64,000 bases of DNA from Voacanga thouarsii (taxonomy: Eukaryota > Streptophyta > Magnoliopsida > Gentianales > Apocynaceae): the NCBI GenBank assembly GCA_026120185.1, contig JANUWF010003368.1, positions 2,232,001-2,296,000 of the forward strand, given 5' to 3'. Position 1 is the first letter of the stretch. Each line of letters starts with the position of its first letter. The translations under genes and the position numbers were made by a program. Under the pieces are notes generated by a model. That model did not search any database and was not told the origin of the DNA. It saw nothing but the letters and a program-made list of their open reading frames with translations. This document shows, piece by piece, positions 47,785 to 58,540 of the stretch.

Positions 47785-49626
47785 TTCGAAAATCGAAAAT
47801 AAAAGAAAGAAATTAGTTTGTGAAAACAAAATGAAATTTGTGCACCGAAAATAATTTGGCTCTTAGGAAAACCGACATAGCTTCTTGGGATGATTAACAG
47901 CTTCCTAAGCTAAGTGTATTAACCACCACAAATTAATTTCCCTTCTAGGTAATGGTCTAGAGAATAACTCCATCGTGGGATGGCCGTTTCCTCTCATTTC
48001 CTATGGACATACCTCGCACTATAACCTCCAACGTGGGCTGGCTGATCATAGTACGTGCCCCGGGTTATTAATTACATCCTTCCATTAGATCTAGATCCTT
48101 GTGGTATCCCCATCCTATACGGGTTCACTCCCAGGGTGACGCGTGGGGATCCACGATCTCTAATGAGGACCGTGATGGAAGCCGTGGGGCCGTTGGAACC
48201 CCTCTCCCACTTAGTCTTTTAAAATAAAGGTTTTCTGGAAAATATCCTTTTGAAATTTCTATTAAGTTTTTCTTAACTCAAAAATAAAATATCTAAGTCC
48301 AATAAAATCTCTATGTCAAGACTTATATCCTTTGAGAGATTTCCTCCATGGACTAATTTTATATAAGTTAAAACTTAATGATTTCAAAAATTTCCAATTA
48401 AAACTTAGAGACTTTGGTCTCAAGTTTATTTGACAAAATCATTTTTTTAGTCCAAAACAAAACAAAATGGCTCTCCATTTTAATTTACAAAAATATCTAA
48501 ATCCAATATATTTTCTATGTCAAGGATTAAATCCTTTGAGAAAATATTCAAGGATTAATTTTTGTACCAATTAAAATAACCATTTAGTTTTTAAAGAAAA
48601 ATATTTTTCCTTGCCAAAACAAAAGGTTCCCAAAGACTTTGGTCTTTGAGGAAAAGCACACATAGGTACATAAAAAAAATAGTATGCTAGAAAACAATAA
48701 ACGTTTTCATGGTTTTCTATTTTTTAAACCTAAGTGCCCAAATAATAGAATTAAACACATTAATTAATTAATTAATGATCTTGTTTAATCCTAAAATCCC
48801 TTACTAATATTTTTCATGAAAATATATTCCAAGAATATAAATATTGCAAAAATATTAACTTCGCCTGGTATGGGACCCAAAACGAAAAAGGGGAAAAAAA
48901 TAAAAAAAATTGCAGGAAAAACTCTGGCGGTCCACTGCACCGCGCAGCACCGGATCCGCGCCCGCATGGCCTGCGATCCACCGAGGCCACGGTGCACCGC
49001 GCCGCACCAGATTGCTTACCGCGCAACCCACGGAGCTGATCTGCGCCCGCGACCCGCAACCAGTTGCACTCTGCTTCCGACCCGTGAAGGATCCGCGCCT
49101 TTATCCGAATGGCACGCCCGATCCGATTTTCTGACCCGCGCGGAATTGAATTTCAATTCTGCAATTTCACCGGCTCAAATCAAATTGATTCGGCTTCAAT
49201 TCACACGCAATTGGCTCGGCTTCGCGGCTCCAGCAGCACGGCTCCACTCACAGATCTTGTGGCTCGGCTCGGCGGCTCGGAGGCGGCTCGGCGGCTTATG
49301 AACAATGTCATCTTCTTCGTTTTTTCCACTGTCCGCGCGCGAATTTGCATAAGCTTCCTTTTTCGATTTCTTTCTTATTTCTCTGGCTTCTTTGGACATT
49401 TTTACTTACAAAAAACATCCAAAACAAAAACACAACCGCCTATACCCATTAAAATTGGGTTTACACGATTAAAACACCAAAGCCAAAAAAAATATTTACA
49501 GAGATCCTATGCTTCCACTGTGAAGCTTACATCAAGCCTATCCCATACCAAAACAGTGAAGGATCACAGGTATAATCATCTTCTCCATTTTATTAACTAC
49601 CATGCTCCCTATATTGATCAAAACCA
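47785..49626 (-). other. Copia element E 5' leader with GC-rich island
   Basis: About 1.84 kb between PBS and gag. Most is AT-rich and non-coding. A segment at about 48905-49340 is strikingly GC-rich (CGCGCAGCACCG, GGCTCGGCGGCTCGG words). It leaves long chance frames on both strands, none with a recognisable domain. On the - strand, TTTTCCTAAG at about 47877-47868 could be a 3' splice site. Confidence 0.6.
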
Positions 49627-49627
49627 A

Positions 49628-49640
49628 TGGCTCTGATACC
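49628..49640 (-). other. Primer-binding site of copia element E (tRNA-iMet)
   Basis: On the - strand, TGGTATCAGAGCC follows three bases after the 5' LTR end. Confidence 0.95.
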
Positions 49641-49643
49641 ACT

Positions 49644-51687
49644 TTGATGGCAAAACGCAGAACAGGAATCCATGGACGGGAAAAACAGAGATAAAAAAAA
49701 AAAAAATTAAACGCGAGCCATAAAGGCCATGCGGAAGCGTGAAGATCATACCTTTGCGTTCCTTAACCCTCCTAGGTTGCGTAGGAACAGATTGAACGGC
49801 TGGAATCGCCTCGCTTTGCACAGTTGAAGGAGCTTCCAGTTGAACACCCGCTAGCCTTCGACTTCGTCTTGTTTGCATTAACGCTTAGCTCTCCAGCTTT
49901 CGGGATATTCCTCAGCCTAACCTCTAGTCGGTGAACACTATGGTGAAGAGGAAGGGTCTCAATTCTCCTTGGTTCGTTCGCTATTGATTAGCAAAGAACA
50001 AGAAAAAACAAGAAGAAGAAGAGAGCCTTTGAGAGAGAGAGAGAGAGACTCACGTGTGTCTTTGCTTGGGAAGGAAAATAATTAGTGTTTTTTCTTTTCA
50101 AAGAGTTGTTTATATTTAGCCAAAATTAGGTCTCTCAATCTCTGATAAACATATCCCCGGGATTTCAAAATACCCGGATGTTATCCTGAGAAACAGTTTG
50201 GCCTAACCTTAAACTCCTCTTAACCGTATCTGGAAAAAACCCTAAGGTCCAAGCTATTGGGCCAGATAAATATTTATTATTTTTCTTGGACCCAAAAGGC
50301 CCAAAATAATAAATATTAATTATTTATTTTCTGGGCTTACATAAGTAACCCAATAAATAATTAATGAGCCCAAATGAACCATAATAATTAATCTTTAATT
50401 ATTTATTTCTTGGGCCTATACAAATAACCCAATAAATAATTAAACATTAATTATTTCCCCTAGTTTAAGCCCAGGTTAATTTCTTAATTATTCATACTAG
50501 ACCTAGGCCCTGAATAATTAATTAACCAAATAAACTAGATAATTAATTTCTCTCAACTCCTATTTTATTTATTTATTTATTTATTTTATTCCAGTCCAAT
50601 AATAAATTAGAGTTTCTGAATAAAATAAAACAAAACACAATAAAATAAAATCCTCTTCAACTGAGACCAATTCCTCAACCCAAAAATAGTTAGGACTTAC
50701 GGGCTATCCCGAGGACCAAAAAGACACATCGCCTTGGCTGCTAAAATGACCAAAATACCCCTGCTATATAAATAGCTGTATTTTGCATTTTAAATATTTT
50801 CTAATATCACCATAAGAAAATATTGACCCCAAGGACAATGCTGCATTCGCAAAGTCTCCGACCTACAGGTGAAATGACTAAAATACCTCTCTACACATCG
50901 ACGTACATTTAGAGAGGAAGAAGTGTACTAACACCCCTCTAAATGACATCTACCATCCTTAGGCTTCTAGTCCAATGATCCATGACTTTCTGGAGTGTTT
51001 CCACTTTCCAAGGGAGCTACCCTAAAGCAAACATCCAAGTCATGTTTCCCACGGCCCTGGATAATTTAGACCATTCGGACAACCACAAGGGGCGACATAG
51101 TGCAGAAACTATCTTGTATAAGTCTGTCTTAACTAACTAGTCACACATACCCAACATGCAAGTATATTGGCCCTATGATAGAACCTCAACTACAGCAAAT
51201 CAAAGTATATGCTTCCAGCTTCGCTAGACCACCAACTCATACTCAAGTCATAGAGTACTAGTCCATGCTGTAGCGGTAGTAGTCTAGGTTTCTACCATAT
51301 AGTACTTTGAGAAACCACTACTACAGGTCCTGTTCCACGTATTCGAAATACGCTTATGCCATGAAGTGAGTGGACTACCCACTGGCTAAAGGTAAGCCAT
51401 TCCCCATTTGGAATTCATAACATAATAACCTAAACATGATGAGGTTCCCAGTCTCATCAATAGGTTAGGAACAAATGTGTATGTGTTAAATAACCCGTGA
51501 TCCATACCTTACTGTGAAAGACCACCATTCACATGGATCACTTATTTAAACACAATGGGTCTTTTCCAAACGAAAATCGTGCACAAACAAAAAGTAAATC
51601 CACAAATAATTTCTGAAAATAAATTCTTTTATTAAATAATTCGATTTTACATCAGAAACCTAGTCTAAGAGGGCATACAATTCAACA
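49644..51687 (-). repeat. 5' LTR of copia element E
   Basis: 2044 bp; in element sense it starts TGTTGAATTGTATGCCC and ends CCATCA. It is almost identical to the 3' LTR. Most differences cluster near the element-sense 3' end of the LTR, including microsatellite length changes. Confidence 0.95.
49752..49878 (-). CDS. Possible spliced exon (basic 42-codon ORF) inside copia E LTR
   Basis: On the - strand ATG 49878 opens a frame beginning MQTRRSRRLAGVQ and rich in Arg, Pro and Ser. After 42 codons plus one base it meets AAAG/GTATGA, a good match to a plant 5' splice site (49751). The frame would otherwise run on into low-value sequence past the LTR end. The copy in the 3' LTR keeps the same ATG, frame and donor, with three amino-acid changes. 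If spliced to the AAG at about 47868 it would enter the gag frame. Basic residues suggest nucleic-acid binding or nuclear targeting, but I know no family. It may simply be untranslated leader. Confidence 0.4.
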
Positions 51688-52302
51688 GCGGCCTCAGTAC
51701 AATGATATGTGGTACCGAAGGCAAAGAATGCGGGACTTGCATACAGGTCGATCTTCTGTTGGAGAAGTGCTAGTGATTTGAAAATTGGGGTAATGATTTG
51801 AAATTTGAAATAAAGTTTTTTAAAAATGATTGAGTTGTAGATAAAATTTTCTTTAGTGAGTTTTGGAATTGTGTCCAGTGAACAAATGATATGCTATTCC
51901 ACAAAAGTTTTATGTACCCTATTATTTCATAAAGCACTAGCACACACGGGACTCACTGAGTGATTCATTACTCACACATGTCTTTTAACTTACCTTTTGT
52001 AAGATCCAGAGTTGAGCGGACCTACGGATAGAAGGACAATACCACAGAGTTGGCAATTTAGGTTTGGACAGCTTTCCTTTTGATTATGTATTGTATTCTG
52101 TTATAGATAGAGATGGCATAAATGAAATCCTCCAATATATGTATATTTGTGACCATCAGTGTGGGTTATTATCGAGTTCGGACTTTACATTTGTGTATGT
52201 ACCCTGTTGTTTCTGTTATAAATACCATTTGTTCGGAAAATTGGATGGGGTGACACCTAGTGTTGATATGCTTCCGCTGTTATCTTTAGTAAGGGTGTTA
52301 CA

Positions 52303-53461
52303 TAATCAATTAGCAACTATCTTAATTAATCATCATCTTGGCATCATGAAGAAATATAAATTAAAATTCATTTGTTTCCCAAGTCATGAATTCACTTATA
52401 TAGACTCTACTTCTTTCCCAATCCATGGAATCACTATCTCTTGATTAAATTAGTAGATTTCCCAATCAAACCCATATAACCAAAAGATGCATTAAACTCA
52501 ATTCTTCATAAATTATCCTTATGCTTTAGGTGATAATAAACATGAAATTAGTTAATAACCCTATACTCTTGGCGAAATTAACTAATCTTTGATTATTTCG
52601 GTTCTTTATCTTAACTTCATTTTTCAAATCCATTAAGAAATAACAAATATGTAGAATTAACTAAATTAAACTTAATCTAACTTCATTTCCCAAGTCCATT
52701 AGATATAAATTTAATTCCATCAACCTATCAAATAAAATCAAGCAATCAAATACCAAGAATAATAAAAAAAAAAAGATCAAATAGCTAAATTAATACAAAA
52801 ATCATGAATCTCAAAATAATGTCAAATTACAATTAAAAACATTAATTACATCATTATTTTAGAAAAAGAAAACAAAGGTAAAAAAAAGAACTCATAGACA
52901 AGCCATCATCTTCTCTTTGGAAACCTTCGTCAATAATCCTCATTGAATGATAAATCTCTCGTTATTTTAAGTGATTGGAAATTTTAATCATCGAATTCAC
53001 TACTTTCTCTTGTGTTTTTCTTGTCTTTATAAGCTCTCTTGATACCAAAATTCATGGCTTGAGAATTTTTGGCCCATTAGAATTCAAAAATACCAAATTT
53101 CTTTGGAAAATACCAAATTCATGCACAAAATTATTAGTGTACAGACCAGAATTGGCACCGGGTCACTTCGACCCACCTGGCGCCAGGTGCATTATGTTTT
53201 TATCTTGGACTTTGCTCTATTTGTGCTCTGTTTCTCTAGAGTGGACCTGGTGCCTGGTGTAGTGGCCAAACCTTGTGCCAGGTACATTCTTGAATTTTTC
53301 ACCTTTTGTTCGAAATCTACTCAATTCTGCACAAATTTATCAAAAATACTTTCCACAAGTAAAATGTCAAATAAGAAGGAATAGACCTAATTATTGCATC
53401 AAAATTATCTCAAATTAACCTCAAATAACTAGGAAATCAGTAATGAATTTAACCCCTATCA
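52303..53461 (-). repeat. 5' LTR of Athila-like element A, 5' piece
   Basis: It continues the LTR interrupted at 30265, matching 13470-14526 and then adding ~85 bp to the terminus CCCCTATCA at 53461. With 29962-30265 it totals about 1.46 kb. It has GGCGCC motifs at about 53175-53285. Confidence 0.85.
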
Positions 53462-53615
53462 GAAACATATAGTAGTCAAAAGAAAATCCAGTAGCCAAGC
53501 TAGAAAGCACAAGAAGAATTGTGCGAATGATCAGCCTGTGACTATGGTGATTCAGGAAGATATAGCAATCTCCACCAACAAATATGGTGTCAAGACCATG
53601 AAGAAAATTGGTTGA
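53462..53615 (+). pseudogene. SIRE env-like extra ORF, C-terminal piece
   Basis: The frame interrupted at 13166 resumes here after the duplicated GAAAC and stays open for about 50 codons to TGA 53613-53615. The end is basic (RRQK before the break; HIVVKRKSSSQARKHKKN after it) and closes with a short TKYGVKTMKKIG-like tail. That the frame is kept exactly across a 40.3 kb insertion supports the excision model and shows this ORF was still near-intact here when the Athila element landed. Confidence 0.65.
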
Positions 53616-54235
53616 ACCCTTCCCTTAATACCTCTTATATCCATTTTTTTTACCATCTTGGACATTTTTTTATGATACAATGCCACAAGTACTTACTATT
53701 GTTACAATTTTTTTTTTTAATGCTACTTATTGTTCTTTCTTATTTTATGATACTGTTGTTGCAAGTACTTATGCTGCTAGTACTTCTCTATTTGTTATTA
53801 TCTCTTCCCCTTTATTATTATTATTTTTTTGTTTCTAACTTTTTTGACTGATGACAAAAGGGAGAGGAAATACGGAGGAGGAATGATTGGGACTATATAG
53901 ATTCTTGGATGTTTGTGAGATTTTGTTTGGACCCTACACAGACACAAAGGGAGTAATTCTGAATCCAAAATCCCCATTCGAAAGTCCAAAATCACATACA
54001 TAGGATGAATGATTAGGACTATACAGATTCTTTGATGTTTGTGAGATTTTGTTTGGATCCTGTATAGACACAGGAGGAGTAATTCTAAATCCAAAATCCC
54101 CGTCTGAAAGTCCAAAATCACAAATCTAATTTTATTTGCTAATGCATAATGTTATAAGTATATTTCTGCTACTTCTCATATGCATATAGAAAGGGGAAAT
54201 ATAAATAAATATGTTCTATATTCTATACCTCTATA

Positions 54236-54278
<43 letters not shown>

Positions 54279-54592
54279 CTTATATCTTTGTGCTATCATA
54301 TGTTATATCCAATAACTATTACTTGGCTAATTCCTTATGAAATAGTCTTTTCAAGGAAGGAAGGAGGATATAGAGGTTGGTAGGGCTATAGGCCCATTGA
54401 GCCTGGTTTATGAGATTATGCTTAAAATTTTCAAATCTTAACTCATAATCACTCTTCGAGCTTTATGTTGAGAGATCGTGCATCAAATGAATATAAACTC
54501 TTATATTTCTCAGTTTAACATGTTCATACAAGTTTACATTGTTTTCTTTGTCACAATCCATCAAGTTTGTCATCATTTAAAAAGGAAAAGAT
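53616..54592 (+). other. SIRE 3' untranslated stretch with purine tracts
   Basis: The stretch is T-rich, then TGATGACAAAAGGGAGAGG at about 53849-53868 and AAAAAGGAAAAGA (54579-54591) just before the LTR; both resemble the purine tracts near SIRE LTRs. It includes two copies of a 126-bp tandem repeat (53880-54130) and an (AT)n(GT)n run (about 54237-54278). No gene is seen. Confidence 0.6.
53880..54130 (+). repeat. 2 x 126-bp tandem repeat in SIRE 3' region
   Basis: TGATTGGGACTATATAGATT begins at 53884 and TGATTAGGACTATACAGATT at 54010. The units stay alignable through AATCCAAAATCCCC and AAAGTCCAAAATCACA, with about ten differences per unit by eye. Confidence 0.85.
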
Positions 54593-55990
54593 TGTTAGCC
54601 CAAAGGGTTTTCTGCTATGTTTTGATTAATGACAAATATTGATGTGAACTAATATATATGATCAACATGTGATAGGATTTTTGGAAATGGCATGTTTGAC
54701 CACCATTCTTTGAAGTCTTACAAATAGGATTGCAAAGTAACCCATAGATGATGAAGTCCAAGAAGGATTGATCAAGTCAAGATCCTATCTAAAGAGTTGC
54801 ATACCATGAAAACTTTTGAAGAATTGTAAATTAGGAAATTATGATTAAGGTATTACTTATATTTCCTATGTCTCTTTACCTTAAGTTCAATTTATTTCAT
54901 ATTTAATCACTCAAAGTCATTTCAAAAAGAGGGCATTTTGTTTAATCCGGGTTTTGATCATAAAAAGAATTTTAGAAGAAAAGTTTTTGAATTTATAAAA
55001 ACTTGTTTGAGTGCTTTCAGATGGACCTCTAAATCTAAAATGCTCATCCAAAGTCTATTTCAAAAGTTCCTAAATCTAAAATTGTTCAAAATATACTTGT
55101 TGGAATAAAGTGTTATTTCAGACGCACCTTTCAGACGCATAATTTTTCACCTTGTGAGTCTAAAATCCCTGCAAAACCTGACAGCAACAACTAGCCGTTA
55201 CAACCTTGATTTTTGCTCCTATAATAGCCATTTAAATGTGATTTTTACTGTGGATCTATGCTAACACTTTCAGAAACATCCTAAGACTTTTGAAAAATAA
55301 AAATCTCTACATTGTGTTTCAAAGTGAGATATATTATTCTAAAGGTAAAAAGGTAAAAGTACTCTAGCTAGTTTAGATTTGCTCAATCGGTGAGCTATTT
55401 CTGCATTTTCTCTTTAATCTGAGTTATATCAAGGTTTGAAAAATAAAAGCCATTGGTATAATCCTTGATTATTGGGTGTATAGAGGTTGGGAGTAAAACC
55501 AAGTATGGTGATCCTCTATTGTATTATTGGTGTTGTCTACCACCATTAATTTGGGAAAAAAATTTTAGTAGTTGATTTGAAATCCTTAAATGTGAGATTA
55601 AGGTAGTGGATGTAGATCATTTGAGGATTGAGTCACTACAAATCCTTAGGTCTTTTCTTTTGCATTTATTCTGAAATTTATAACTGTGAATTTGTTGATT
55701 TGAAAATTCCACAGTGCAATCTTCCTTGCATTCATCGATTTAGTTAAAAACATTCATGTAATAGAGTGAAATGGTTGTTGATGCTTTATCGGCTCATCTT
55801 TAATATAGTCTCTCATCTCATTATTTAGTAGAGTTTTGAAAGATCTTTGGCTCCAAACTTAACGCTGCACAAAAAGTCCGGTTATCAACACACACACATT
55901 TTCAGTTCACCCTCTTACAAGTCAAAAGACTTTAAAAGTTTGCATTTGTTTGTCATAAACCTTATTCACCCCCTCTAAGGTTTATCAACA
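54593..55990 (+). repeat. 3' LTR of SIRE-like element
   Basis: It begins TGTTAGCCCAAAGGG directly after a purine tract and ends CCCCTCTAAGGTTTATCAACA at 55990, giving TGTT/AACA ends. The start closely resembles known SIRE LTR starts (TGTTGGCCCAAGGG) and the CACCCCCTCTAAGG end is also typical. ~1.4 kb. The matching 5' LTR is outside the window, so the TSD (candidate AATTT at 55991-55995) cannot be tested. Confidence 0.75.
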
Positions 55991-56440
55991 AATTTAATTA
56001 TGCTAATGGCGTGAGAGAACTACTCATTGGTTATGGGTAAATTATTCCTCATTTAAAAATCAAAGTATAATTGATGTGAATCATCCTAGGTATGAAGGCC
56101 AATTCAAAGAAATAGGAAAGAAGATAAGGATACAACTCATGGCTCCTTAGGTAAAAGCCATAATTGAGAGATTTTAAGGAGGATCTCAAGCCATCAAATC
56201 AAGGGCCAAAAGACTTGTGAAGAGATGGGTGGTGAAGGAAGCCTCAAATGAGGCACAAAAAGAATATCAATCTTTATGGAGGATCAATCTAATATTTAAA
56301 CAAGGGTTAAGGACTAAAGAAGTATCAAAAGAAGCTCAAAAAGATAACACTTCATTTGGAAGATCAAGAAAGCACATGAAAATAAAATGGAGGTCAAAAG
56401 AGTAGGTTTTGAAGTGCAACAAAGTAGGAGACGATGACTA
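55991..56440 (+). pseudogene. Possible C-terminal tail of a gypsy polyprotein
   Basis: A frame around 56190-56405 reads QAIKSRAKRLVKR, resembling the GPMTRARAKRFKE signature often found near the C-terminus of certain plant Ty3/gypsy polyproteins. It is followed by a Lys/Glu-rich stretch with EASNEAQKEYQS, apparently duplicated as EVSKEAQKDNTS. Stops are frequent. Upstream (55991-56150) I see only weak coding traces. The link to the downstream gag is positional only. Confidence 0.35.
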
Positions 56441-56449
56441 GAAGGAAGC

Positions 56450-57118
56450 CAGCACCGACCCTAAGCCCCAAACAGTACAGAGCCGGTGTTGGCCTATATC
56501 AAGGTATGCCCGAATTTTGTTGATTTTTTATTTTTAATTTATTACATTCCTTTTAATTCCCACGACTTTATTATATTTGTACCTATTTTAAGGTATGTAG
56601 TAGGGTCTCAATCTTGTATTAAGGCTACTTAATAATTAGAATTAGTTTGCTAATTAATTTAGGACAAGGTATCTATATATATATATATATGCCATTATAG
56701 CTTTTGTTAACATAACTTAAAGATATTAGTTATTTGAAATTCAAATACTCTTGAGAGAGTCCTTTCTCTTTGGGAATTCTTCCCTACAAATCAGACTAAT
56801 CTCAAGCATTAGTTTATCTTAAGAATCTAGTCTCTAATCTCTCTTGGATAGATCAATTCTCTTTCTAAATGGGTTTTAGATACCAACTCATCTAGGAGTT
56901 CTTTTAGGAGATCAATTGGTTGCTTAAATTCATTCTTTTCACACTGTTCTTGACTCCTAGTTGGGTTGGAGGTGATTGGGGTTGATTTGGAAGATTTAAT
57001 TCTTAGTTCTTAGGGTTCTAAGATCATTGTTGTCCTAGGGTTCAAGCTATTGCATTGAATTTTTGTTGCTACAATTGAAGTTAAGCATTTGGAGCTCCCG
57101 AGTTCATATCAACTAATC
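56450..57118 (+). repeat. Putative LTR of gypsy element G
   Basis: This AT-rich block has promoter-like features: a TATA run (56673-56690) followed by ordinary 5'-leader-like sequence. It is followed at once by a primer-binding-site-like sequence. Exact ends are not resolved, and no second copy exists in the window for comparison, so the call is inferred from position. Confidence 0.4.
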
Positions 57119-57130
57119 TGGTATCAAGCA
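57119..57130 (+). other. Primer-binding-site-like sequence of element G
   Basis: TGGTATCAAGCA resembles the iMet-type PBS TGGTATCAGAGC with one G missing. It lies between the putative LTR and a gag-bearing region. Confidence 0.45.
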
Positions 57131-58540
57131 AGTTTGTATTAATTCTAATTAACACAACTTTCTTTGGGTAAATGTACAATCTTCTTGAAGAGTTTGCTGA
57201 AATTTTGCAATTTTCATCACTTTATTTGGTGCCATTTTTGAATGCTTAGAACTCACTTATTTTCTTGAATTTTTTTTTTTTTTGAATTGAGAACTTCATT
57301 TTGTGCCATGGGTTTGATGTGAAATTGAGCCTACATGTTTAGTTAATGCTTAGGAAGCTATTTGAGACTTTAATTTGCAAAGAACTTGTGGTTATTGAGG
57401 TCTATTAGCTACAAATTCTGAACATAATATAAATTCGTTACTCATTTTAAATCTATTTTTGTGAGATTAAAACTTAAAATTTGGCTATGTTCTTGCTTTG
57501 AAATTGATCTTTGTTATTAGTGTAATCATTGGGAATTGATTTTATTGTGAATTTTGAGTTTTTGGAACTATTATAAAAGTGAAAAATTTGAAGTTACTTA
57601 AGTTATGAGTTTACATGCAAGGTGCTTGATGTGTTGCTTATATGACTGATGATTGTGCATACAAGACTACAAATGCTTCCTATGATTTTCTTGGTTAGTA
57701 ATTTGTTTTAAATGGGATTTATCCTTATATTTCTAGTTGAAAATTTTCACTGGTAATCTATGCTATAACTCAGAAAGTTATTGGTGCATACTTAGTTTAT
57801 ATTACTTGGTTCTTTGAATTTGAATGCTTTTGTGACATCATTACTTTTGTTGAGTGTGTTGAGCATCAAAGTTATATCCTTGGGGGTTATGACAGCATCT
57901 TAATATTTTTTAAAAAAATTCTCCATTTGAGTAGTTGTCTACTATGTGTTTGATGAAATACTTAAATGATTGTACAATGCTTTGTATTGTTTCTTAGCTT
58001 GCATCTTCCACTTCTAATTGACTTCATTGATATATTTCTTATTATTGGTGTGTTGAAAACTTGGTTATAAATCTTCTTGAGATATTTGGAAGAGGTTTGA
58101 ACTTTTCTTACCTTGAATCCTTATGGTGTTTGCTTAGTGAGTTCCTCCATAAATTATTCTTGAAATCTTGAGTTTGTTAAGCCCTTATTTCTTTGAATTC
58201 TTGCTCAAACTTGCCTTAATCTTTGATAACCAACAACTTTCATTTGAATTCCCCTAAGACCCCTAGTTGATTGTCCTTAGAGGGTTGGTTTGGTTTGTCT
58301 AGTTGGACTAATTTCTAAGCAGTTGGAGAAATTTTTGTGGAAATAATTCATTGAGAAATTGAGTGATTGACACAAGCAAGAGGGAGAGCTCATTGTATTA
58401 AAAGCTAAAAAGAGTACAAACACTAGTAAAGAGTGACTTAAAAAAAATGAGTGTAAATACGTAAAGGAGTAAAGTAAGGAATTTCTTTTGTGTATTCTAT
58501 TTAAATTTTGTGGGTACTTCTCTTGAAAGCAAAGTTCACA
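57131..58540 (+). other. Leader of gypsy element G, no gene seen
   Basis: 1.4 kb, T-rich, no credible ORF on either strand. It would be the 5' leader between PBS and gag. Reading frames on the opposite strand here are short and hydrophobic from T/A-rich composition. Confidence 0.4.

Larger units (their letters stand above)
41804..51687 (-). mobile_element. Tork-like Ty1/copia element E, youngest insertion
   Basis: This 9884-bp element lies between a perfect TSD, GCGGC (41799-41803 and 51688-51692). On the - strand it has a 5' LTR (51687-49644), iMet PBS, a 1.8 kb leader, gag, protease, integrase, RT, RNase H, PPT and a 3' LTR (43845-41804). The order INT before RT marks Ty1/copia. The gag wording (KLTGPNYVDWKRNLDIIL) and the HLDAIGV tail suggest Tork-related, but this is a recognition call. 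LTRs differ at roughly 45 of ~2040 sites by eye. Using the commonly used rice rate (1.3e-8 per site per year), that would be about one million years or less. Confidence 0.9.
30266..52302 (+). mobile_element. Tekay/Del-like Ty3/gypsy element B with ~4 kb LTRs
   Basis: The ends are TGTAACACC (30266) and GTGTTACA (52302). The TSD is GAATC (30261-30265) versus TAATC (52303-52307); the uninterrupted LTR copy reads GAATC at about 13466-13470. Parts are a 5' LTR (30266-34243), PBS, acidic ORF0, damaged gag, damaged pol, PPT and 3' LTR (38339-52302). The 3' LTR is split by a copia element. The internal region is only 4095 bp, shorter than a full Tekay element, because the gag core and most of RNase H are missing. 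The C-terminal chromovirus-type tail (PLVQVSW, about 38200) and the iMet PBS support Tekay/Del. Confidence 0.85.
38339..52302 (+). repeat. 3' LTR of Tekay-like element B, split by copia element
   Basis: It starts TGTAACACCCCACC (38339) and ends GTGTTACA (52302). Removing 41804-51687 and one TSD copy leaves about 4.08 kb, near the 3978 bp of the 5' LTR. It keeps the purine tract (about 39240-39335), the CGTCGGCTA array (about 40215-40325) and the hairpin-unit array (about 40700-41100). Confidence 0.85.
13167..53461 (-). mobile_element. Athila-like Ty3/gypsy element A, pol-deleted, carrying nested insertions
   Basis: The element lies between a perfect 5-bp TSD, GAAAC (13162-13166 and 53462-53466). 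On the - strand it reads: 5' LTR (53461-52303 plus 30265-29962), a degenerate tRNA-Asp-type PBS, gag (29688 down to about 28291), an inter-ORF leader (28290-27327 and 16821-16681), a PF20167-like 3' ORF (16680-15472), and a 3' LTR (14526-13167). The whole pol region (protease, reverse transcriptase, integrase) is absent between gag and the leader. Without insertions it is ~7.7 kb. A LINE (16822-27326) and a Tekay element (30266-52302) were inserted later. Confidence 0.85.
1..55990 (+). mobile_element. SIRE-like Ty1/copia element, 5' part outside window, heavily interrupted
   Basis: This is the outermost host element. Its visible parts are the pol tail (35-496), an env-like extra ORF in three pieces (980-1174, 12413-13166, 53462-53615), a 3' untranslated stretch (53616-54592), and a 3' LTR (54593-55990). 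A pol of this type, followed by a long extra ORF and a purine-rich tract before an LTR starting TGTTAGCCC, is the layout known for the SIRE/Maximus lineage. The pieces are separated by a truncated Tekay-like element and by a 40.3 kb nested Athila-like insertion. The 5' LTR, gag and most of pol lie left of the window. Lineage is from motif recognition only. Confidence 0.75.

Noticed and set aside
48816..49301. 161-codon + strand frame in the copia E leader
   Set aside because: It opposes the element's coding strand, crosses the GC-rich island where stops are rare, and resembles no known domain.
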